Of a stretch of 64,000 nt of DNA, positions 49,401 to 61,400 are shown in pieces. A program made the translations under genes and the position numbers. The number at the start of each line of letters is the position of its first letter. Within the stretch, counting starts at the first letter, position 1. A model generated the notes under the pieces. It was given only the letters and a program-made list of their open reading frames with translations. It made no database searches and was not told where the DNA came from. The DNA is from Bimastos eiseni (Eukaryota; Annelida; Clitellata; Crassiclitellata; Lumbricidae), in assembly GCA_959347315.1 (NCBI GenBank), contig OY365819.1, positions 22,400,589-22,464,588 of the forward strand, in the 5' to 3' direction.

Positions 49401-52400
49401 GAAGTCACTGGAGCTGAGCACTTATAAAAATATGCGGACGCATTGATGATAGGGGTTGGGCGGTGGAATGTCATAAGGGCAGCGGAAGGTAGAAATCTAT
49501 CAGCACCCGAACAAATATCGAGCAGGTCGACGAACTTATTTGCTTGCAGAATAGCAACATCAGAAATCATCTCAATACTTGGCGAACTTCAGCAGAGTTG
49601 AACATCGGCCGCATGTCTGTCAGAAGATTTGCCAAAGAAGATCTGAACCTTGCCGCTTTTCCTCTTGTTCCTGGGCAAATTATCACCGATGCAATGGCCC
49701 CTACCAGGTCAATAAGACTTGCCAAATAGACTCAGAATATGTGTAGCTACTGGTGGTAGACACAGGTTGAGAAACAACATGATGTTTGTTTTATAACAAT
49801 TACTTGAGATGTGACCTCATAAAATCGTTCTTGTAACTTTTGCTGTGCAAAATGCTATGTAAAATGCTTTTTGACAATCAAAAATCAGTGGTTGCACTCA
49901 CTGAAAGTGATATAACTTTTGTTCTGTGTGAAATATTTTAGCCAAATTTGACGGTTATATGTCAATATGAATTAGCTTAGCGCATGTAAAATTTCCTTTA
50001 CTAATCTGTACATTTGGCCGAAATATTAGCAAACACCTGAGGGGTTACTTTTTAATGTATATAGCAGCTTAGTAATGGCTATGTTATGAATGGAAGAGGA
50101 AGAAAAACGATTGTACTGAAGAGCAATTGCGCACGAAGGACTTGTTCAAGGTTGAACCCACTCGCTCAGCGCACACTGAACATTACGAGCTGACTGCTCC
50201 AACCGATCGGCCACTGTGCCACACAGTATGGCAATCTGTATTAAGCATTTGCTGGATGATTTAGAAGTGTTGACACCGCCACGTGTTCTGATGTAGTCTG
50301 TGTGCCTTGATACTTCCCAAACTAGCAAGAGGTGCATATTGCATACCATCAAAATTATTTGTCATCATATATATGAAAAAAGAACCTCCCATGAAGGGAA
50401 AGCACCAGACATTCTGAGATGTGGATCAGGCAGTACAACAGTGGCTAAACCTGGACAAGATAACATCATCTCAGGAGCTTAGCTTTTACTTTATGAAAAA
50501 TATTCTAAAACCATAACAATGGAACTCTAAAGTGACAGACAGTAAGTTGCCTTGTGCTATATTCCTTATGTATCTGATGTGCCACGCATTAGAGTCAGCA
50601 TTCCCATTTGCTGTCATATGCGGTGAGGGACACAGGGTTGATGATAGAAACTTGGACACGGTTATAGGCTTTACTTTTATTCCAAATTGACTAGTTTCAT
50701 TAGGTCTGGGAAAGTGTATGCTTGGTGAATCCCTTGGACAGATGATTCTGGAACCGGACGCTGTTCTCTCTGCTCCTAAGCAGCTCGATCTGCTGCAAAC
50801 CTGCACTGAAACATTGGCAATCTCACACGTGACCATCCAAGATTACCTCTGAGAGAAGATAAGCAGACAGCGGTGGCCGGGTGATTCCAGTGTTCACAGT
50901 CCCTCATTTTGTACAGTCAGTGGCAGTGCTTGATTCAGAAAAGTAGCAGATTGACATTGTGGACTTGACATCGACCATTGAATATCATCCTCCTAACAAC
51001 ATTGTGAACTTGTATGATGTCTTGGATTCTGTCCCCCTCACTGGGAAGACGATATCTGTAAAGTTTAGTGTGTTCAAATGTGTTTCTTTCTGTCAGACAC
51101 TCCACTCCACTTGATGCAGCAGTTGTTTTTGTTTGCACATCACAACTGAGTGCAAGGTCGGTATTTTGTTGTTAGGAGGTAGCTCATGATATTCAATGAT
51201 CGAAGTCAATGGTCAGTCCTCGGCCCCATCCTGTATACAGCTGACATTCCTTCCTTATTCACAAAACATCTAGCCACTCACTGGCCACCTCTATTCTGAC
51301 AACATCAGCTCTTGTTCGATCGATCTTCTCACTTGTCACATGATCTCCCCTCATGGATGTCAGCCAACTGACAAACCTTAACTTCTCTAGGACTCAACTG
51401 ATCTGGTTTGAAACCAAACAACAGCTCCTTAAACTCAACCTTCCACTTCTCGCATCAATGTATCCTGGTGTCACATTTGTTGCATCCAGTGTCCGTGACT
51501 TAGGTGTCATACTTGATATAACACTCTTTCATTCTCCGAGCACCTCTTGCAGTTGACATGCTCATGTTACTATCACCTGAGTCATCTGAGAGCCATCAGA
51601 TGACATTTATCCTCTCCTGTCATTACAACCATGGTGTTAGGACATTTCGGCACCGGACAGTTCGGCGCAGACAATTCGGTGACGAAAAATTCGGCAACAG
51701 GACAATTTGGCGATGGACAATTTGACGCCAGGGCAATTCGATGACAGACGGATGAGGTCACCGACATATTATCATTAGCAAACGTGCGAAGAAGGTGATA
51801 CTGTCTCTAGGATAACACCCTATTTACCTTATCACTTTTATCAAAGGAAAGTAGTATGGCCAGCCACAGTATGGTAAGTCATCACACGAAACTTGAATGA
51901 CATTGTCAAGTCCCAATGCTGCATACGATTTCAAGTAGGAGAAACCAACTCTATCAAATGGAATATACAGGATTCCAGATTGACGCTCAACAACCTGTCC
52001 AGTGATGTCGTGAATATTTCGATCCACATGCTACAAAAACCAAAAAGCATTCGACTATTTTCTATGCAATAATTCTTTCACATTCATTCACAAATAATGT
52101 AATGCAATGTAATTGGATATTTATATAGAATCAAAAGAATCAGAGGCACTTGATACCAAATGCCAATGTCATTGCAAACAAAAATATTCCATCAGTGAGC
52201 AAAAAAAATGCTCAATAAGCTGGAAGAGTCACCATTGGCGGGCCCACGCATGCATGAGGAACAAGTGCATGTGGGTGAAGATTAGAAGATTAGAGAGAGA
52301 TTGAATGCTCCTAATAGCAACTGGAATTATGGGGAACCATGCATTCCTGTACATCATCAGCAACGAGATGACCAGCAGCACAAAAGATTGGGAAAAGAAA

Positions 52401-55400
52401 AGAAATGTCAGTCATAATTACATAGAATAGATATGATATGGCCAAGAACAGAGCCTTAAGGAACACACAGTCAAACGTGGAGTCACCAGTAATGACTCAT
52501 TTGTCGTTTAAACGTGAAGTTGTTTACATCCAATATTCAAGATTATTTCTCTTTACTCCTAGGCACAACCTAAACTGCAACCGGTTATGGGCTAACCCGA
52601 AAACCTAGAACGGCGGGCAGCAGTGCGGTTCTTATCAGTAGCTGGCGGATGAGGAGCACAATGCACCCAACGGCAGCCACCGAGCTTATGATTTGGCGCA
52701 TACCGGGTCCAACCTGGCACAACGGTAAATCAACTGCGAACTAGCAAGAGAATGGGGTACTCAGCTGGTCACACACTCCCCACAGAACATGAATGGAACA
52801 GAATATAGAAACTATACTGGCTCGGACGTTGCCCAGGATAAAAAGGCCCGCGCCATCCACCGTGAGAGTCAGGATGGATGCCGACAAGTGTGCTACTGAC
52901 TCATCGTCGTTGTCATCATCATCATCGTCATCGACACAATCGACAAAATCACCAATAGAAAACAAAAGAAAGGAAAAATCAATCCAGTTAAACGGTAGAC
53001 AAAGGATAAAAATACGACAATGGAATGTGAGAGGGTTGAACTCGATCGGGAAATTATCGATACTTGGAAATGAACTCGAAAGATTAAACATCTCCATATG
53101 CGGGTTATCAGAAACCAAGTGGTCAGACAATGGCCACTTCAAGACGCTAGATGGACATCACTGCTCTTCTCAGGTAAGATAAACAGGGAACACAACGGAG
53201 TAGCCATCTGGATGAACAAGAATGTTGCCTCTAGTCGATCTTACAATCCATTGAGCAACAGATACAGACAGCCACAGTTTCATCTAGACCAAGAAACGTG
53301 ACAGTGATACAATGCTATGCACCAACATCAGACAAGCCAGATGAAAAAATCAATCAATTCTACACAGAGTTAAATCAGGTTATTGCAGAGACCCCCAAAC
53401 GAAACATATTACTGATTACAGGAGATTTCAATGCTAGAGTTGGTGAGGGTGCAATGGAAGCAGATGTTCTTGGAAAATATGGTCACGGAACTAGAAACAA
53501 CAGAGGACAAACTTTGGTGGATTTCTGCACACAGCACAAGCTGGTTATCACCAATACGTTTTCTCGACTGCACAATAGACATAGATATACTTGGAGAAGC
53601 CCAGACAGAAACACCAGATCACAGATCGACTACATCCTGATTAATAAACATTGGAAACAATCGATCAATAACGCCCGCACATGCCTCAGTGCAGATTGTG
53701 ACTCAGACCACAATCTAGTAATACTGACAATGCATTTAAGATTCAAAAAGAAACAAACCATCAAACCTCTTCTCCTAGACTTGGAAAAACTCAGAAACAA
53801 TCAGATAGAACAGCAATACCAACAAATTGAAGTAACTAACAGATTCGAAGCACTTGAGGGAATTACCGAACCACACACACCAGATGAACTATGGCAACAA
53901 CTTAAAGAGATCACTCTGAGTGCCGCCAAAACAACACTACTGAAGAACTGCGACAAGCGAAAGAATTGGATCTTCAGTGACACCTTTCAATTAATAAGAA
54001 AGAAAAGAAAGGCAAAAACAAAGTCTCCACAAGAGTACAAAATTCTACTAAATGAGGTATAACGGATGTTATGAAGAGAGAAGCAGTCGAAATTGGAGAC
54101 ATTATGCAACGAGCTGGAGGAGAACGAAAGGAAAGGTAACACCAGATCTATATTCCAAATGGTGAAGAAGCTCACTGGTTCGTTCAAGCCTCGAACCACA
54201 GCCATCAATGACTACAACAACAAGAAACTTGTTGAACCGGAAAAAGTAAATCAAAGATGGAAAGAATATTGCAAAGGACTCTACAACAATGAAAAAGAGG
54301 AAGACATAAAATTCAAAATACAAGAAAAGGAACCACCGCCACTAAAAAAAGAGATAAAACGAGCCATATTGAAAGCAGCAATGCGGAAGTAACCAGGCCC
54401 AGATGGCGTAGCCGCTGAGCTGTTTAGATATGGTGGAGAAATGAATCTGACAAAACTACGCGAGATATGTGTGGACATATGGGACGCCGGGGATTGGCCA
54501 GAAGAATGGTCACAGTCAATTTTTATTCCACTGCCGAAGAAGGGAAATCTACTTCACTGCGGTAATCACAGAACAATTGCGCTAGTCTCACATGCCAGTA
54601 AGATTTTGTTACGAGTGATACTGGAACGCATCCAGACCAAGCTGGAAACAGAGATCGCTGAAGAACAGGCTGGCTTTAGGCCAAGAAGAGGCATGCAAGA
54701 TCAAATTGTGAACTTAAGAATCATCCTGGAGAAAGCAAGAGAAAGGAAACATCCACTGTACCTCTGCTTCATTGACTTTACAAAAGCTTTTGACATGATT
54801 CAATATGATCAACTATGGATAACCATGATGGAAATGGATTTCCCACCCCACCTCATTCAGCTATTGTGAAATCTCTACAAACAACAACGAGCTTAGATAT
54901 GCTGATGACATCGTGCTACTGGCCACTTCACCAAAGGATTTACAGGAGTTGGTGCAACGTATTGAGATAGCAGCAAAAGAATACAGTTAGGGCTGTCAAA
55001 CATCTGTTAAAATCCCAACCGGTTAACCGCCGTCCATGTGAGCGGTTAACCGGATAACCGTTGGTTTACTAATTTATTAGGGATTTTCTAGGGGGGGAAA
55101 CTGCCACAAACTGACTTAGTAGTACTATAAATTATGCGTAGTTAGATGGCCCAGTAGTGCAGTTTATCAATGTGTGCTGTGCTAGACGGTCTTCGGCTGG
55201 GTCGTTGGCTCGTACTATAAATTAGAAATATATAGGTGGCCCAGTAGTATCAGTGTGTGCTAGACGGTCTTCGGCTGGGTCGTTGGCTCGTACTATAAAT
55301 TAGAAATATATAGGTGGCCCAGTAGTATCAGTGTGTGCTAGATGGTCTTCAGCTCGGTCGTTCGTTTTCTATTTTCACCGCCGTTTTAAGATTTGAATTT

Positions 55401-58400
55401 GCAATAGCCTATTCCTATACATATAATAACTATTAATAAGACCTTTCCATTTATTGTTTATAGGCTACATAATGTGGGCTAAACAAAAAGTCCCAAATCA
55501 CAATGTTATTTTAGTCACAGCAAAATTTTCCAGTTTCTGTTAAGAAAAATGAGCATGTCAACATTTTATGGGGACAAAGCGGCTCTCTTTTTACTAACAA
55601 TATGTCCAGCGGTCGAAAATGCACTTTCCGAAGGAACAGATGTTGCCGGTATACACAGATATTTGCGTGCAAGGACTGCCAGCTTCGGGTAGCGTTTCTC
55701 ATTATCGTGCCAATAATGCAGAATATCTCCATTAACTGATAGTGGCGTCTCCATCATATAAGCTGCCAAATCATCCTCAACTGTGTAAGTTTCGTCTGCA
55801 GTACATAATGACGCGAGATCGGCGAAAATATTATCATTCTGGTTGTCCATCCTTGCCCTCTTTGGTTGTGGTTCTTCCATCCCAGCTTCAGTTTCAGTCG
55901 TAGGCATGACTGTATTTAACTCCTGTCTGATGGCAGCCAACGTTTCCTGGTGAACTGATTCGTCGAAAAACTTGAGTTTATATCGTGGATCCAATACGAC
56001 GGCCTTTGCAGCGTTTAGTTTATTGTACCCATCTGGATAATATCGCTTCTGTAGTTCAGTCGTAATGATGGTCCGACATTTTTTTACATCTGCCATCTCT
56101 TCAGCACCCCCACCGGAAAGGTTCTTTAAAATGATAAACAGCTGAGGATAAACGGCTGATATTGATGGGCACTTCTGTCCCGATGACAACGTTGTCACCT
56201 GTTTAAAAGGTTTCAAAACAGGGATAAGGTCGGCAGCAAGTGCCCAATTGGCATCTGTCATTTCAAAAGTGGATGCGACGCTGCGGACGGTTACCTGTGG
56301 GTCTGACAAAACTGCACCGATGGCCCAACGCAATTTTACTAAACGCTCCAACATATCCAATGTTGAGTTCCACCTCGTGGAGCAGTCAATCACAATTTCT
56401 GATACTGCATCATTGTTCTGCAGCACGACTTGTTTTTCTCTTAAAGCTTGAGCCGCCACTGTGCTGCGCTTGAAGTGCGCCGCCAGGCGCCTAGCGGCCC
56501 CCAGCATCTTCTCAACAGATTTTACTTTCAAACCAGCGCCGATTGCTAGCTGGAGGGTGTGCGCAAAACAACGCTGATCAGGCCATCCATCCAGCAATGC
56601 CAATGCACAATTAATGTTGGATCCATTGTCGTGGACTGTTGCCGCAATTTTATCAATCGGAATGTTCCACTCTGTAGCAGTATCAGTCAGTCGATTACTG
56701 ATATTTTCTCCAGTGTGACGCTCAGGCGTTTCCCTTGTTTGAAGTACACAGGCTTGCAATGTCCAATCTTGATCTATCCAGTGCGCCGTTACACACATGT
56801 ATGCTATGTTTTGTATCGAAGTCCACATATCTGTAGTGAACGCAACAAACTGTGCTTTTTCCAACTGCTGCTTCATTTTCAACACACCATCATCATATCG
56901 CTTCTTGATTAATGCAGTTGTCGTTGTCCTGCTTTTCAGTTCATAGTCTGGTTCTAGGAACTTAATCAGACTACGGAATCCTTCACCTTCCACTATGCTG
57001 ATTGGTCTTGCATCTTGAGCAATGAAGGCAGCAATCATTCTATCAAGTTCGACAGATCGCGATTTGTTTAGTTTTTGTTTTTGAGGAACAAGAAAAGATG
57101 CAATGCTTGGTGCGCTACTGGTGCGTGCAGTGTTGTCGACATCGATATGATGAGTGCCGATCAAATGATTTCGCACACAACTTGTGCTGCCACCTTTTGC
57201 AGTCAACAGAGTCTCACTCAGATTGCAATGTACACTGTTGTCATCTATACGTTTTGCATACGCCCACACGTTGGAAACTTTTCCCATCCTTGTTATAATA
57301 GTTGTATAACAAACATATAAATTCAAAAAGACTTTTAATAATTAAGTATAATTTGTATAATAGTTTCAGATTTTATTATTCACGATGTGATCACTATTCT
57401 AATCCAAGTAGAACTGAATTGAAATAGCATAGGGTTTGTGGGTGGCTTGGGGAGGGGCTTGTGGATGCTAACCCAGTTCCAGTCCCTGGAGTCCCATGGA
57501 GTCACTGCTGCAGTCTGCAGCATCTTGGAATTTATTATTAGTTTGTTGTGTAACTTGTAGGAACTCTATATTAGTACTGGAGGGCGACTGCAGACATCTT
57601 CATTCTACAGCCAGGCAGGCCCGGCTACAGCAACTTCGCCGCAAACTGACTTAGTAGTACTATAAATTATGCGTAGTTAGATGGCCCAGTAGTGCAGTTT
57701 ATCAATGTGTGCTGTGCTAGACGGTCTTCGGCTGGGTTGTTGGCTCGTACTATAAATTAGAAATACATAGGTGGCCCAGTAGTATCAGTGTGTGCTAGAC
57801 AGTCTTCGGCTGGGTCGTTGGCTCGTACTATAAATTAGAAATATATAGGTGGCCCAGTAGTATCAATGTGTGCTAGACGGTCTTCAGCTCGGTCGTTCGC
57901 CCGTCGCCCGACGATGTATCATGCAGATTTTGGGTGGTCTAAAAAGTTTAACTCCCTGAAATAAAATATCCCCTTGAGTAACAACAAGAAATAACATATT
58001 CTGAAACAAGAAGGATAAAGATTTAGAGGGTATATCATTTCAACGGTTAGCGGCAGGTGAATTTCACCAACCGGTTACTAATCAGCGGTCGGTTAATCGG
58101 ATAACCGGTTAACCGTTGACAGCCCTAAATACAGTATGCTGATTAACGTAGCAAAGACAAAAGTAATGACAAATAACAATGACTCACTTTTGATCAAAGT
58201 GGACGGATACAAACTGGAACAAGTGGACTCATTTACATACTTGGGGAACAGAGTAACGAAGGATGGGGACAGCGCGAGTGAGGTAAAATCAAGATTAGCT
58301 ATGGGAATGTCAGTCATGTTTAAGTTGGTAAGCATCTGGAAAAATAAATCAGTCAGTACAAAAACCAAACTGCGACTCATGAAGGCCTTGGCGTGGCCAG

Positions 58401-61400
58401 TAGCAACGTATGGTTGTGAGGCGTGGACAATAAAGAAAGAAGAAGAGAAACGCATACAAGCATTTGAGAACAAGTGCATGAGGAAACTGCTCAGAATTCC
58501 ATGGACAGCAATGGTGACCACCGAACAAGTGTATCAAATGGCGAAAGTTGACTGCAAACTGTTGGGCCACATCAAATCCAGAAAATTGCCATACTTCGGG
58601 CACATCGTGAGACAGCCTAAAGACAGTATTGAGAACAGTGTAATGTTGGGTATAGTGGAAGGAAGCTGAAGTTGTGGAAGACTCAGAATCTGCTGGTTTG
58701 ACAATGTCATGGCGTGGAATGCTTTAAGAGGCACAAGCTTAATGAACATCGTACGAGACAGAAAGCATTGGACATCACTTTCCCATTCATGTAGTTAACT
58801 GTCGCGAAGCGACGATGACGATGTGACATGACATGACAGACAAAGCTAGCTCCAGGTCACCACAATCACTACTTGAATCACCTGCATCGAAACAATGTGA
58901 TCTACCCTCTCTTCCTCCCAGTCCAGTTATGAGACATTGAAATACCTGTTTGGCTGCAGCTGTATACCATGTGGGTCAAGCTCCACGCTATCTTTGCCAT
59001 CTTATCAGGCAACCTATATATCTTCCACCTCTGGATGCAGAGCAGGACGTTTTGGCGCAGCCGTTTTGGCGCAGGACATTTTGATGCATGATGTTTTGGC
59101 GTAGATATCTGTTACGTAATATGAGGCATGTCAATGAAAATAATTATGCTAAACTGGGAAACGAAATGATGAAAATATTCATGCTTAAATAGGAGCGGGA
59201 TGGATATGAAAATTCTACTCGTCGTGAAACCCTTTTAGTCACAAACTTTTCATCAATCCCACTTCCAATTATGATTATTTTCATCACTCCAACTTCCACT
59301 TAAGTATGATTATTTTATCAATCCATCTTCCATTTAAGCATGATCCATTTATCAATCCAGCTTCCATTGAAGCATAATTCTTTTCATTAATCTAGTGTCC
59401 AATTGTGCAATATTCTTGTATCAGAGATCTGTGGCAAAACCTCCTGCGCCAAAACGACGCTGCGCCAAAACGTCCGGCACCAAAATGGCTGCGCCAAAAG
59501 TCACCTATCGCCCAAAGTCATTAACCTACAGCTTTACTATAATGGCAGCAACAACACATAAGTTCAATCAATGTAAAAAAATAATTTTTATTTTAAATAT
59601 TTTTTTATACCTTTGTGGACATCTGATAAATTATTAACCAAGAACGATTCATATTTTTCAGAACATAACTAGCAAAATCTCTTATTCACCTTATGATGAA
59701 CATTTACCTTCCCAGCTTTGCTTCTCATCATTGGACATCACACGACAGTGCTCACCTTGTAACACTGAGTTACACTGAGCAACAGTTATTGTTCACGAGT
59801 ATTCAAGCTCTTCATGCACAATCGCTCAACAGCATCGATTGAAGTTATAAATACAGGATGTCGACAAGACTAATAATGCACTTGGACAGCCTGCAAATCA
59901 AGTCATAGCAGTTATTATGGCATTGACGTTTAACAGCCACAACCAAACAACTATGATAATGCAGTGTACGTACATGTAATATAATCCGTTGCCTTGTGGG
60001 ACTGGCTTCGTTTGCATTGTAAGGAAATCCTACAGGTGTATATAAAGTAAGCAGTCCACTGGCAATCCACAACAATGTCAGACAAGCCACTGCGTTCTTT
60101 GTTTGTCGACATACAAATATCACAGAGGTCTAAAAGAAATAAAGACAGAGCTCTAAGCAGAACCAATGAAAACATTTTCAACAAATACTCATTCAATCAC
60201 AGCAACATAAGTTAAGTTGGCCCACAGATTTTATGTCTCCAAACCTCAATATTTTCTAGAAGTGTTTTCTACTTTTATTTTACTTCTCAGTGAAATGGAT
60301 ATACTATGCTTATTTTGCATATGAATTCAACTTTAAAATCACTGAGCAAGGTAACATAATTTTGACAAACCTTTTTTATCGGCTGGAGATCAACAGCCTG
60401 TCAAACTATAGACCCATCGCCATTCACCAACCTTACTCAGCAGAAGTCTTGAACTTCAATTCTTGAGGTCTCTTCCTTGGATCAAGTAATATATTACTTC
60501 AGCTCCTAATCATTCAGCTTTCCATAAAGTTCAATGCTTTATACTTGTAACATTCAGCTTTTACACTCAAAAGATGCAGGTTCCAGATCTAAGATAATGC
60601 TACTTGTGTTCAAAGCCCTTGCCCCAAAGTGGAAAGTAATATTGGTTAGTTCAGTAGTTCATTGACTCAGATTAAACCAGCTCCTGACTTTCTTAATATT
60701 TTAATAAACATTAGAAATATATAAGTCAAATGAAATCAACAGATTCCTAGGCTAGATAATGCAGCCTATTGTACTATTATTGTCTGAAGCCTAACTAGAC
60801 CAGTACTATTAGATCTACAGGTATATTTTATATTGATCACCTAACTTAAACTCCCATATTGATTCAAATGGATATCTTTGGTAGGTCTCTCCCACTGCAG
60901 TATAGTCATCGGTTGCTTCAACTGTGTCTTTCAAATACAAGTTCTTCTGCTCAGTTTTTACTTATTCTGTCGACACATTGTACTGGCTCCCTGTTGAGGA
61001 TAATATCACATTCAAGATCATCCTCATAGGACGGACATCAGTGGTCGGCACGGCTCCAGAATACATCAGAGCTCTGTCTTCCCATCTCCAGCCAGCCCGG
61101 TCGTCGATCCTTGGTGCTGCAGCCCATGGAGACTTGAGGGTCCCACGCTCCCGTACATCGATGCAGACAAACCGTGCCTTCTCATGCATTGGACCATCAT
61201 TCTGGAACGCTCTTCCTTTATGACTTCACAACATTGCGCTGCTTGCAGCCAACTTTTCTAAATTACTGAAATCGTATTTGTTTAGATCTGATGGGTAGCT
61301 ACGTTTAGCGCCTTCGAGAGGTGCTATATAAATAACCTTATACATACATCATCATATATTCATTTATTCACTAACTATTCGCATCCTTATTTGGCTGCAT

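Larger units (their letters stand above)
54988..58127 (-). mobile_element. hAT transposon with near-intact transposase, TSD AATACAGT
   Basis: 3140-bp element. It starts TAGGGCTGTCAAACATC and ends GTTAACCGTTGACAGCCCTA; the inverted ends carry repeated GGTTAACCGG sites. Perfect 8-bp duplications AATACAGT flank it (54980-54987 and 58128-58135). It sits in the RTE pol gene between AAKEYS and MLINV codons, which rejoin when the element and one duplication are removed. Two 258-bp direct repeats flank the transposase gene. Confidence 0.97.
52590..58840 (+). mobile_element. RTE-type non-LTR retrotransposon split by a hAT transposon
   Basis: The 5' region starts near 52590. Pol follows in pieces: 52793-53182 (Ser-rich leader, then RQWNVRGLNSIGKLSILGNE), 53298-54062 (APE endonuclease with LLITGDFNARVG and TRSQIDYILI and SDHNLVI), 54093-54392 (linker) and 54441-54869 (RT with HRTIALVSHASKILL and LYLCFIDFTKAFDMI). 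There is a deletion of RT sequence before YADDIVLLATSPKDL at 54896. The frame resumes after the hAT insertion at 58136 (MLINVAKTKVMT, FTYLGNRVTKDGDS). The 3' end near 58840 has TGACATGACATGAC repeats. Frameshifts and the deletion make it inactive. Confidence 0.85.

Noticed and set aside
55107..57899. LTRs of a retrotransposon
   Set aside because: The two 258-bp direct repeats lie inside hAT inverted ends with an 8-bp TSD and flank a hAT transposase; there are no TG...CA ends, primer-binding site or gag-pol.
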